In this document: piece by piece, positions 1-6,583 of the stretch
Layout: each line of letters opens with the position of its first letter
Numbering within the stretch: the first letter of the stretch is position 1
Origin: Cyanobacteria bacterium NC_groundwater_1444_Ag_S-0.65um_54_12
GTDB taxonomy: Bacteria > Cyanobacteriota > Sericytochromatia > S15B-MN24 > VGJW01
Direction: 5' to 3'
Assembly (NCBI GenBank): GCA_016267585.1
Contig: JACQUT010000110.1
Span: forward strand, 1-9,871
DNA: 9,871 bases
Made by a program: the position numbers and the translations under genes
The notes under the pieces: generated by a model
Databases searched by the model: none
The model's input: the letters and a program-made list of their open reading frames with translations, nothing else
Told to the model about the DNA's origin: nothing

Positions 1-1
1 C

Positions 2-262
2 CTCTACATCGCAGATGGCTACAATCATCGTATCCGCAAGGTAAATTCCGCTGGTATCATCACCACGGCAGCTGGCAGTGGCAGCGCTGGCTTTTCTGGC
101 GATGGCGGTCCGGCCACCGCCGCGCAACTGAATAGACCAAATGGAGTAACTGTGGATAATGATGGAAATGTCTACATCGCAGATACTGACAACCATCGCA
201 TCCGCAAATTAGACAACACTGTAATAACTACGGTGGCAGGCAATGGCACGGCTGGATATTGA
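2..262 (+). CDS. NHL-repeat protein, C-terminal remnant (5' end outside window)
   Basis: The frame is open from the left edge to a TGA at 260-262. It encodes about 86 residues of NHL-type beta-propeller repeat. Two repeat units show the hallmark strings LYIADGYNHRIRKV and NVYIADTDNHRIRKL, joined by SGDGGPATAAQLNRPNGV. Such repeats form extracellular or periplasmic propeller blades used for binding; no catalytic function can be assigned. The frame stops in mid-repeat, right after TTVAGNGTAGY, where the preceding unit continues with SGDGG. In-frame codons after the TGA still read DNANSDLKIAA, which fits a propeller linker, and a further VVTVAGGAG string appears in another frame at 304-330. The gene therefore looks truncated or decaying rather than naturally ended. 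It converges on the phosphatase gene, 34 nt away. Confidence 0.7.
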   Translation, partial: LYIADGYNHRIRKVNSAGIITTAAGSGSAGFSGDGGPATAAQLNRPNGVTVDNDGNVYIADTDNHRIRKLDNTVITTVAGNGTAGY

Positions 263-296
263 GACAACGCCAATTCCGACTTGAAAATCGCGGCGA

Positions 297-2369
297 CTAG
301 CAAGTTGTCACTGTAGCAGGCGGTGCCGGGCTCAATACCGCAATGCGGCGCAGGGCCAGGATCGTCAAGTCATCATACAGCGATCGATCGTTCTGGAAAG
401 CTGCCAGTTCCGATCGGATGGCGGTGATCAGATCCGCCGGATCACTTTGGGCATGCTGGGCCATGAGCGCCAGAAAACGCTCGTCGCCGAAGCGCTCGTT
501 TTCCCGGTTACGCGCATCGATCAGACCGTCCGAGAACAAGACCAGTGTGTCACCGGGTTCGAGAATTACCTCGAAATCGCAGTAACGGGTCTGGCGAAGC
601 GCTCCCAATGGTAAACCCTTGCTCACGATGGGTTTTCCCGAGAGCAGCGGTGCGGGGTTGCCGGCATTGACACCGATGGCCCAGCCGCTAGCCGGGTGAT
701 AGACCACGTAGGTGACGGCCACGAACATCTTCTTGGAGGCACGGTGGCGCAATAGCACCTCGTTGATGGCCTGCAGGGTCTCGATGGGTGAACGGTAGTG
801 GGGGGCGATCGCCCGGAACAGCGAGAGGCAAACCGCTCCCAGCAGAGCTGCCGGCACACCCTTCCCCGAGACATCGCCCAGGACGATACCGATGGCGCCG
901 TCCTGCAAGGGAATGAAGTCGTAGAAATCGCCGCCCATCTCGAGCGCCGCCTGGTTATGGGCGGCCAGGCGAGTATGCGCCACTTGCGGCAGCGCGGTGG
1001 GCATGAGTCCGGATTGCACTTCGTGGGCGATTTCCAGTTCCTTGGCGACCCGCTCTTGCGCGCGGACCTGCTTGATCAGCAGCGTATTTTCAACGGCGAG
1101 CGCTAGCTGCTGACAAAGGCCGGCAAATAGTGCCCGATCTTCTCTGGTGAACGGCAAATCCGAGCGTTTATTTCCTATTTCGGCCTGGCCGATTGACTCG
1201 CGACCCGACCGCAGCGTTTCGACCAGGGCAACCGGACCACCGCCACGCCGGTAAGTAGCGTTGCCACCAGTGTTCGCCAGACCACCTCCCAGCTCGGCAG
1301 TGCTCAAGGTAGCCGGTGCGGCATTCAACCCGGTCACATTCACGCACACCAGGGTCGGGACCAAGGCCTCGTCCAGTGCTTTGGCAAAGGCGGCGAAGAG
1401 ATCCTCGGCTTCGGTGGCCCGACGCGCCGTAGCGCCGAAATTGTTCAGTATAGCGGTGGCGTTGTAAGTCCGGCGTGAGAAGAGGCGATCGAGCAGGCGC
1501 CAGGTCCAGCTGGATAGTGGCATGAAGGCGAGGGCCACGGTGGCGGCGGCGACCGCGTTGGTGGCCTCGCTGGCGCCCTGCGGCAACACGCGTTGCAGGG
1601 TGTAGCCGGCTAGGGCCATCATGCCGAAGTAAAGACAGCCGAGCGCACCGGCCACGATGGTGTATTGCAGCGTCCGCTTGATGACCAGGTCGATGTCGAA
1701 GAGCTGCGTCCGCACGATGGCGTAGGCGATCGCTGCCGGAAAGAGAAGGAATGGGAATTGCATGGCCACCGTGAGCAAGGTGGTGGTTTGCGGATCGACT
1801 TTGAGCAGGTTAGGAATTAACAAGAACACTGCTGTTGGCAAAAAAGCCAAAGAGGCGCCATATAGTGCCAATCGCGCCTGCATCCCGGCACGTGGGACAA
1901 CTGGTACCAAGGCATTGCGAACCAACAGAGCGATGGTAATTATAATGGCTAAAAGGTTCCATGCCATTCCTACTCCAAAGTAAGTGGTCATGTATGGAAC
2001 GAAGGTAAGCTCTGACCAGGGACCAGTAGGATGATAAAGTAGTGCTGCCAGCCCGCCACAGAACAATGCTGGGCCATAGAACAAGAACATTAATTGCCGC
2101 GGATACTTGCGTAATAAATTATCAGGGCTCGGGAAGGCGGCTCCCAGGTGCATGGCCGTGGCACCGATAAGAAAGTGAGATAAGACAATTAGCGGGCCAG
2201 AATGCGCGCCAAAATCGTAATCATTTACCAGGGCAAAGTAAGCGGCCATGGCCGAGGTGAAGAGTAGATGCACCTGTGCTGCGGGATGATCTCTGCGTCG
2301 CCAATAAGCCACCGCTCCGATGGCCCAAAATACTAAAGCCACCAGTACGCTAGGTAAAACGCTGAGCAT
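297..2369 (-). CDS. Multi-TM/GAF/SpoIIE-type PP2C phosphatase (main part of an interrupted sensor gene)
   Basis: 690 residues from the ATG at 2369. About eight hydrophobic segments span residues 5-290. They are followed by LFDIDLVIKRTLQY (223-236), a signature linker of ComP-like and other multi-TM sensors. A GAF-like region lies at about 305-430, a short coiled coil (QVRAQERVAKELEIAHEVQ) at 434-452, and a SpoIIE/RsbU PP2C domain from about 455 to 675. The metal-binding aspartates are present: GGDFYDF (D481), LGDVSGKG (D499), FSDGLIDARN (D614) and DDLTIL (D666/D667). The catalytic module therefore looks intact. Family knowledge: such phosphatases act on phosphorylated anti-sigma-factor antagonists; the target here is unknown. 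The same frame continues upstream without another stop to a TAA at 2445-2447 and beyond it into the 111-aa TM/PDZ piece, so this is most of one sensor gene. Independent initiation at 2369 is possible, with only a weak AGGA 4 nt upstream. The last residues (PAPPATVTTC) are antisense to NHL-like DNA. Confidence 0.85.
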   Translation of the reverse strand: MLSVLPSVLVALVFWAIGAVAYWRRRDHPAAQVHLLFTSAMAAYFALVNDYDFGAHSGPLIVLSHFLIGATAMHLGAAFPSPDNLLRKYPRQLMFLFYGPALFCGGLAALLYHPTGPWSELTFVPYMTTYFGVGMAWNLLAIIITIALLVRNALVPVVPRAGMQARLALYGASLAFLPTAVFLLIPNLLKVDPQTTTLLTVAMQFPFLLFPAAIAYAIVRTQLFDIDLVIKRTLQYTIVAGALGCLYFGMMALAGYTLQRVLPQGASEATNAVAAATVALAFMPLSSWTWRLLDRLFSRRTYNATAILNNFGATARRATEAEDLFAAFAKALDEALVPTLVCVNVTGLNAAPATLSTAELGGGLANTGGNATYRRGGGPVALVETLRSGRESIGQAEIGNKRSDLPFTREDRALFAGLCQQLALAVENTLLIKQVRAQERVAKELEIAHEVQSGLMPTALPQVAHTRLAAHNQAALEMGGDFYDFIPLQDGAIGIVLGDVSGKGVPAALLGAVCLSLFRAIAPHYRSPIETLQAINEVLLRHRASKKMFVAVTYVVYHPASGWAIGVNAGNPAPLLSGKPIVSKGLPLGALRQTRYCDFEVILEPGDTLVLFSDGLIDARNRENERFGDERFLALMAQHAQSDPADLITAIRSELAAFQNDRSLYDDLTILALRRIAVLSPAPPATVTTC

Positions 2370-2444
2370 CCAGTCCTGCCAAGAGAATGTAGCGACGAGA
2401 ATGACAATATCGCGTTTGCTACTATCATTTGTTATACGATAGTG

Positions 2445-2447
2445 TTA
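2445..2447 (-). other. In-frame TAA splitting the sensor gene
   Basis: The codons around this TAA read ...AGTP, stop, HYRITNDSSKRDIVILVATFSWQDW and then the Met at 2369, all in one frame. There is no other stop between 2780 and 297. Residues on both sides complete a PDZ fold (AGLTQQERILQVEG before it, a beta-strand pair after it), so ancestrally one protein of about 827 residues was encoded. CAA, AAA, GAA and several other codons are one substitution away from this TAA. It could be a real nonsense mutation, a split into two polypeptides, readthrough, or a sequencing error; the sequence alone does not decide. Confidence 0.8.
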
Positions 2448-2780
2448 TGGTGTTCCGGCCGGGGTACTTCGTGCTAGTCGCCAGAGTTCATCTGGACCAG
2501 CTAGCTGCTTTCCTTCTACTTGCAAGATACGCTCTTGTTGTGTCAAGCCAGCTTGCGAACCGGGCCAAGCCGCCAAGGCGAAGCTAGAAACGGTAAGTGT
2601 CGGTTCGAAACGAAATCCTGGAAAGTTTTTGCCGACATATGATAATGTGATTACAATGGCCCAGATTTGCAGTAATAAAGAAATTGCCAATATTGCAACG
2701 AGGTAAGCACGCCAAATTCGTGAAAAAGATCCTTGCACGGTTAGTAAATTTGTTTTGTCGTCTACTAAATAGTCAGTCAT
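2445..2780 (-). CDS. N-terminal TM/PDZ piece of the interrupted sensor
   Basis: 111 residues from the ATG at 2780; a TTG one codon upstream is less likely. Residues 1-20 are probably cytoplasmic, 25-49 form one strong transmembrane helix, and from about 58 an extracytoplasmic PDZ-like domain begins (GFRFEPTLTVSSF, then PGSQAGLTQQERILQVEGKQL). The frame ends at TAA in the middle of the PDZ domain, so the piece alone lacks the last PDZ strands. The start overlaps the stop of the prenyl synthase as TGATG with no clear Shine-Dalgarno, which points to translational coupling (termination-reinitiation). The TM-PDZ-multi-TM order is shared with Bacillus ComP and with many Chloroflexota sensors as I recall them. 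Taken with the 690-aa piece downstream it forms one sensor, not two natural genes. Confidence 0.75.
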   Translation of the reverse strand: MTDYLVDDKTNLLTVQGSFSRIWRAYLVAILAISLLLQIWAIVITLSYVGKNFPGFRFEPTLTVSSFALAAWPGSQAGLTQQERILQVEGKQLAGPDELWRLARSTPAGTP

Positions 2781-3661
2781 CAAATGGACATAGGGATTGC
2801 TATTGCTGAATGGATAAATTCAAGCAAGCGTTTTCGGTCATTTTCTGCCAGGATAAAAGCAGCAATTAGCGTTTCTGCTTCGACCAAGAGGGCATCTATC
2901 TTGAACTCGACGAAAGTTATCGCTCCGCATGACCGCAAGGCACGCCAAGCAGCTGCCTGATTATCATCTTCCATTGCTTTCTTTAGCGCTTCTGGCGAAC
3001 GTTTCATGCCGTAGGCTAGCGGTAAGGTTAGCTTGCGCGCCCTGAAGTCACGCGATGCCGGCCGCGAAAGATCGTTCAGGTCACTACGTAACTGGATAGC
3101 CATACCCAGTGTTTGTCCCAGTAAACCCCATTTTTCAACTTCTACTGGCATCCGCTCGGCAGCATGTGCTGCCATGCGCAGATATAGGGCCATGGATGCG
3201 CCAGATTTTCCGTTAACAGCCGCCAGCACAGTATCTTCCTCAGGCTGTGCTTGCCAGGTCAAATGCAAATCTAGCTCTTGTCCCTGTACCAGCGCATTGC
3301 CCGCCATGCTCACTTCTTGCGCCACGGGAGCATGGGGGGCTGCTGCAGCGAATGCTCTAATGGCTCCAAAGAGAAAAGTCAGCCCGGCATTAATAGCAAA
3401 GGGCCATGAACTTTCATTATCCAAGTCGCCATCTTGAGCATCATCTATGATATCTGCTGCAAGAAAGAACAAACAACTTCCCGCTACCAATGCCTGCTGC
3501 TGTTCGCTTGGTATACCGTAAAGCTCTGCAACAGCTGCTGGCAACGCTAGCACCGGCCAGCTGGGTTGGTTAGCATAGTGCTCTGCAAAGATTCGTAATC
3601 GTTCCGCCTCACATGCTGTTAGCGTACTGGCCTCTTTGTCAAGCCACTTTACTAGATCCAA
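2780..3661 (-). CDS. Trans-isoprenyl diphosphate synthase family protein, ComQ-like
   Basis: 293 residues, starting at TTG (3661) because a consensus AGGAGG lies at 3671-3676, nine nt upstream. Both aspartate-rich signatures of class I prenyl synthases are visible: DIIDDAQD at 70-77 (first DDxxD motif) and QLRSDLNDL at 190-198 (second motif, with Ser replacing the first Asp). FRARKLTLPLAYGM follows at 206-219. The degenerate second motif and the KLTLPLAY segment recall ComQ and short/medium-chain synthases rather than canonical IspA/GGPPS. Family chemistry: Mg-dependent elongation of allylic diphosphates with IPP or, in ComQ, transfer of a prenyl group to a peptide Trp. Product and acceptor cannot be read here. 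The stop overlaps the sensor start by one base, so synthase and sensor form an operon. A stem-loop buries its ribosome binding site. Confidence 0.85.
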   Translation of the reverse strand: MDLVKWLDKEASTLTACEAERLRIFAEHYANQPSWPVLALPAAVAELYGIPSEQQQALVAGSCLFFLAADIIDDAQDGDLDNESSWPFAINAGLTFLFGAIRAFAAAAPHAPVAQEVSMAGNALVQGQELDLHLTWQAQPEEDTVLAAVNGKSGASMALYLRMAAHAAERMPVEVEKWGLLGQTLGMAIQLRSDLNDLSRPASRDFRARKLTLPLAYGMKRSPEALKKAMEDDNQAAAWRALRSCGAITFVEFKIDALLVEAETLIAAFILAENDRKRLLEFIHSAIAIPMSI

Positions 3662-3716
3662 TGGGAAAATCCTCCTAAATAGCCTTCGACTTCTTTCTAT
3701 AAGAGGATTTGTCCCA
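3662..3716 (-). promoter_or_regulatory. Stem-loop sequestering the prenyl-synthase Shine-Dalgarno
   Basis: Arms at 3697-3716 and 3662-3682 are reverse complements apart from a one-base bulge and a small mismatch near the loop; the loop is 14 nt (3683-3696). On the minus strand the 5' arm begins TGGGACAAATCC and the 3' arm ends AGGAGGATTTTCCCA, immediately before the TTG start. The 3' arm contains the whole AGGAGG, so a folded messenger would hide the ribosome binding site. No T-run follows, so it is not a standard intrinsic terminator. A weak promoter candidate (TTGCTA at 3717-3722, 15-nt spacer, TATAGA at 3696-3701) would start transcripts lacking the 5' arm, leaving the site open. Confidence 0.6.
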
Positions 3717-3735
3717 TAGCAAGATTCTCTCTTTC

Positions 3736-5577
3736 TTAAATACCTGCAATATTGGGGCCTCCTGACATGAAATAACCTAGCTTGGCCATCTCATCCATCG
3801 ACGCTACCACGCCGTGCAGTTCCTGGTCACTCAATCCCTTGCGCACCATATCCAGGGTAAACTGCACATCAGCCGGTCCCATGCGCCCGATGGTCTTCCG
3901 CACGTTCACGACGCGGGTCTCATCCCGCTCATGCCCGATTCGGACCTTGACGAAGAGTATCTTGATCTTGACGCCGCCCCACAGCTTCTCCATCAGATCC
4001 ACCGTGATCGGGTCATTGACCAGCTTGTAGATAACTTTCTTCGTTTCTGGTGAATTTAGCAGGGCACGCGTCTCCGGCGATAAGCGATCCCAGTACCGGG
4101 GATTGTGCAACAGTTTATCTGCATAATCATAACGTGCTTGCGCGGGTTTTTTGTCCGGAGTGGCGCCATATTTGTAGACTGCCATCCCCATCACCTCTTC
4201 ATCGCTCAATGCCAGCTTCGTATCTTTGTCGGGGATATTGTTCACCAGATCGCGGAAGAAGTCTTTCCAGGCCTGCACCTCGGTATCGGTCACGGTATCC
4301 GGCAGGGCAATCTTGTTGGCTTTGGCGGTGTCCAGCAAGCTAGCCAGGTAACTGGGGCGTTGCAGCAGTCCTTGCTCGGCGACCGAAAGGCGATTCCAGA
4401 TATCGTCGCCCAGTGCGCTGCGCGGATCTTGCTGGAGCTTGCTCACAAATTCCGCATCGTCGTACCGCGACTGTATGAGGGCGATGGCATCACCTGCCCC
4501 CGTTCCGGCATCACCGGCCCCCAGCAGCAAATGAGCCTTGGCGATTCGCTCCAAAGTGTCGGCGCGCAAGCTGGATTTCCGCAACGTTGCCATGGTAAGG
4601 ACCAGATCCACGCCAGCAGCGGCGGCTAGCTCCTGGACCCGGGTGATCGAATACTTGCCAGAAGCGGCGTTGATGTACAGGAACTTCTCGGGCGCTCTGG
4701 CCAGCAACGTGGCCGGATCTTGCAGATAATGGCGATAGGATTCGGCAAAATCCTCGACTGCCGATTTGGCAGCATAGTCGTTCACGAAGTTGCTGGCGTT
4801 CTGGGGATAAGCCTTTTCAAAATCGAGTGTTCGGTGAGTTGGGCTATAGCCATCCACCAGCGCTTCGGGCGGGCCGATTTCCGTCCAGTGCGACAACTTG
4901 CCGAACTCTCGTATGGCATTGGCATCCCAGCGACCGCCTCCTTGCACGGCATGACCGATCTCATGCGTCAAGACTTCGGTCAGGACGCCATTTTCGGAAG
5001 CGATGTTCGCGAGCTGTATCTTGAGCGGTCCACCCGGGTTGCCGGACTGGAAGCTGATCCGGCCATTATCCGGTTCGGTACCGAAGCCATCGTCCCGATC
5101 TTTGTGCGGCAGCTCATCGATTCGTTCGAAGTTAGCCTTGGCCAGCGCAGCGCGATCTTTTTCGGGCATGGCCGAGACCACCGCGAGCAGTTTCTTGGCT
5201 TCGCCTACCGTCCATAGTGGCTTGGGGTTCTTGCTCCCGGCCGCCTTGGCACTCGTGAACTTCACGTTCTTTCCTAGCAACTCCCTGATTTCTTGAAAAA
5301 TCGGTTTTAGATCCGCCTTGACCGTACTGTTATCGTCAACTGGCTCGGTCGGGACACTTTTTGCGGAGATGAGCAGATCAGCATCGTCAGCAATGTCAAG
5401 ATCTTCCGACGTTTCCGCCAGGTTCAAATAGTCATACTGCCGCAAGGATAACTCGTCGCTGGCGAGCTTGGTCGTCGGAGGTATTTTTTCGTTTGCTTTC
5501 TGGTCTGGCATTCCTTCTACCAGCGGCCGGGTCTTTTTTTGCAGATCTGCTTGGCGCGCGCCAACTTTACTCACCAT
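3736..5577 (-). CDS. Anthrax-lethal-factor-like zinc metallopeptidase domain protein, possible effector
   Basis: 613 residues from the ATG at 5577, chosen because AAGGAGGGG lies 7 nt upstream; an in-frame ATG 11 codons earlier lacks such a site. The N-terminus (1-90) is charged, Thr/Asp-rich and without signal peptide or TM segment. Residues about 115-310 resemble the ATLF-like peptidase fold: VLTHEIGHAVQ gives HExxH at 205-209, FVNDYAAKSAVEDFAESYRHYL supplies the likely third zinc ligand (Glu 275 or 279), and PEKFLYI follows. The remainder is helical with an internal repeat: IWNRLSVAEQGLLQRP (393-408) and YWDRLSPETRALLNSP (495-510). Substrate unknown. ATLF relatives include secreted toxins, and a leaderless protein of this kind could be cargo of a specialised secretion or injection system, but no such genes are in view. 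It lies 74 nt upstream of the prenyl-synthase/sensor pair on the same strand. The domain call is moderate, the function unknown. Confidence 0.7.
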   Translation of the reverse strand: MVSKVGARQADLQKKTRPLVEGMPDQKANEKIPPTTKLASDELSLRQYDYLNLAETSEDLDIADDADLLISAKSVPTEPVDDNSTVKADLKPIFQEIRELLGKNVKFTSAKAAGSKNPKPLWTVGEAKKLLAVVSAMPEKDRAALAKANFERIDELPHKDRDDGFGTEPDNGRISFQSGNPGGPLKIQLANIASENGVLTEVLTHEIGHAVQGGGRWDANAIREFGKLSHWTEIGPPEALVDGYSPTHRTLDFEKAYPQNASNFVNDYAAKSAVEDFAESYRHYLQDPATLLARAPEKFLYINAASGKYSITRVQELAAAAGVDLVLTMATLRKSSLRADTLERIAKAHLLLGAGDAGTGAGDAIALIQSRYDDAEFVSKLQQDPRSALGDDIWNRLSVAEQGLLQRPSYLASLLDTAKANKIALPDTVTDTEVQAWKDFFRDLVNNIPDKDTKLALSDEEVMGMAVYKYGATPDKKPAQARYDYADKLLHNPRYWDRLSPETRALLNSPETKKVIYKLVNDPITVDLMEKLWGGVKIKILFVKVRIGHERDETRVVNVRKTIGRMGPADVQFTLDMVRKGLSDQELHGVVASMDEMAKLGYFMSGGPNIAGI

Positions 5578-5660
5578 CGCGAACCCCTCCTTGCACATGC
5601 GCGGCAGCACTATACCGGCATTTGGCCTTACTTATATCCTCATGCCCACCAGAACTTGCC

Positions 5661-5672
5661 TTCAATAATGAA
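5661..5672. repeat. Palindromic 12-mer TTCAATAATGAA
   Basis: Inverted repeat TTCA-ATAA-TGAA upstream of the metallopeptidase gene. A second version, CTCAATAATGAG, lies at 5926-5937 with a matching change in both half-sites. It could be an operator or part of a dispersed repeat. Confidence 0.35.
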
Positions 5673-5773
5673 CTTTTCATTCTTATTACAAAAAGGGCTG
5701 GCTTTATTTAACGCATTGGGAATGCTGCTCTGCAACACCTGACCATAATTGTTCCCAGATAATGCGATATATA

Positions 5774-5863
5774 TAGCGGCATGCAAATGGCTTCACCCGC
5801 AGAGGGGTCCCCTTCGGCGCGTAGCGCCGGGGGAGAGCGGGTGAAGCCATTTGCATGCCGCTA
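5774..5863. repeat. Long palindrome with perfect 27-bp arms
   Basis: 5774-5800 and 5837-5863 are exact reverse complements over 27 bp (arms begin TAGCGGCATGCAAATGGC and end with its complement). Inside, CGGCGC (5815-5820) pairs with GCGCCG (5824-5829) around a 3-nt loop, and CCCC/GGGG plus a T-A pair extend that inner stem. Transcribed from either strand it gives a very stable hairpin of about 90 nt. There is no clear T-run on either side; the minus-strand exit is TATATATCGC. It sits downstream of gmk and could insulate the remA-gmk operon from the metallopeptidase gene, or be a small non-autonomous palindromic element (MITE/REP-like). Which of these cannot be told from one copy. Confidence 0.75.
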
Positions 5864-5908
5864 CTACTACCAGCATTGGCGCAGGAATTTTTGCCATGCC
5901 CACCTGCC

Positions 5909-5937
5909 ATCAATAGTGAGCCTACCTCAATAATGAG
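5909..5937. repeat. Tandem palindromic motifs at the gmk stop codon
   Basis: ATCAATAGTGAG (5909-5920) and CTCAATAATGAG (5926-5937) lie 5 nt apart. The second overlaps the gmk stop codon. They match the 12-mer at 5661-5672. The exact symmetry of the outer copies suggests a binding site or a repeat unit. Confidence 0.35.
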
Positions 5938-6583
5938 CTAATTGACGGCTTACTCGACAACGCTCGGCTTGCCAGATCGCTGCCAGTTTGGCGGTTGCCG
6001 TGGCCAGATCATCGTTGACGACCTGATAATCATAAAGTGGCAACAGGTTCAATTCGTCTACTGCTACCGAAAGGCGTTGCCGTATAGCTTCGGCGGCCTC
6101 GGTTTGTCTTTTGGCAAGCCTTACCTGCAACTCCGCCATGGTGGGCGGCAACAGAAAAATATAAACACCTTGCGGCCAGCGCTCTTTAACCTGGATGGCA
6201 CCCTTGACGTCTATTTCGAGCACCAGGTCACGACCCTGCTTGATAGTTTCTTCGACGAAAGTCCGCGGCGTCCCGTAATACAAGCCGTTGACAAACTGCG
6301 TGTACTCCAGTAACGCGTCCGAAGCCACCAGCTCCATGAATTCTTCTTCGCTGCGAAAAAAGTAATCAATGCCCTCCTGCTCACCGGGTCGGGGTGCGCG
6401 GGTAGTGACGCTGATGGATAAAAGCAGCTCCGGCTGCCTACGAATCAGCTCTTTTACCAACGTTCCTTTGCCTACCCCCGAAGGGCCAGAAATCACGATA
6501 AGCATTCCGCGACGTGCCGGTTGCGTGGCCCTGGCCAGTGGACCGGTACCGCCAGTAGAACTAATCAGCGTCTTGATTTCCAC
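5927..6583 (-). CDS. gmk: Guanylate kinase
   Basis: 218 residues. It catalyses GMP + ATP to GDP + ADP in the cytoplasm, the second step from GMP to GTP/dGTP. The P-loop GPSGVGKGT is at residues 33-41. The GMP-binding segment [41 protein letters not shown] and [11 protein letters not shown] follow in the usual order. The GTG start at 6583 has AAGGAAG upstream, inside the remA coding region, and the two genes overlap by 23 nt. Compared with typical bacterial enzymes starting near the [10 protein letters not shown] core, there is an N-terminal extension of about 26 residues rich in Thr, Ala and Arg; Met27 is an alternative start but has a less clear ribosome binding site. All catalytic motifs are intact. 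The remA-gmk order is conserved in many Gram-positive-related phyla; rpoZ, often next, is absent here. Confidence 0.96.
   Translation of the reverse strand: MEIKTLISSTGGTGPLARATQPARRGMLIVISGPSGVGKGTLVKELIRRQPELLLSISVTTRAPRPGEQEGIDYFFRSEEEFMELVASDALLEYTQFVNGLYYGTPRTFVEETIKQGRDLVLEIDVKGAIQVKERWPQGVYIFLLPPTMAELQVRLAKRQTEAAEAIRQRLSVAVDELNLLPLYDYQVVNDDLATATAKLAAIWQAERCRVSRQLAHY

Larger units (their letters stand above)
5578..5926. other. 349-nt intergenic region between gmk and the metallopeptidase gene
   Basis: No credible gene is visible here. A 69-codon minus-strand frame (5704-5913) runs through both arms of the palindrome and looks accidental. The region holds the 27-bp palindrome, palindromic 12-mers and a repeated CATGCCCACC (5641-5650 and 5895-5904). 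Each CATGCCCACC copy is followed by TTGCC or TGCC and then the CAATA-TGA motif, so the palindrome is bracketed by imperfect direct repeats of about 30 bp. On the minus strand TATAGT about 35 nt upstream of the metallopeptidase start is a possible -10, without a good -35. Confidence 0.5.

Noticed and set aside
2369..2445. A frameshift as the cause of the split sensor gene
   Set aside because: Both pieces are in the same frame with a single TAA between them, so a nonsense codon explains it without a frameshift.
3662..3716. Reading the stem-loop as an intrinsic terminator for the metallopeptidase gene
   Set aside because: No T-run follows the 3' arm; the TTG start codon follows directly, so ribosome-site masking fits better. 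Partial attenuation cannot be excluded.
4105..4629. 174-codon plus-strand open frame
   Set aside because: It is antisense to the metallopeptidase-domain gene and shows no family resemblance or convincing ribosome binding site.
5704..5913. 69-codon minus-strand frame with two Trp near its end, of a size comparable to a ComX-type prepeptide
   Set aside because: It runs through both arms of the perfect palindrome, its codons are dictated by the repeat, its Trp residues are 13 and 17 residues from the end, and the ribosome binding site is too far away. There is no evidence of selection for protein.
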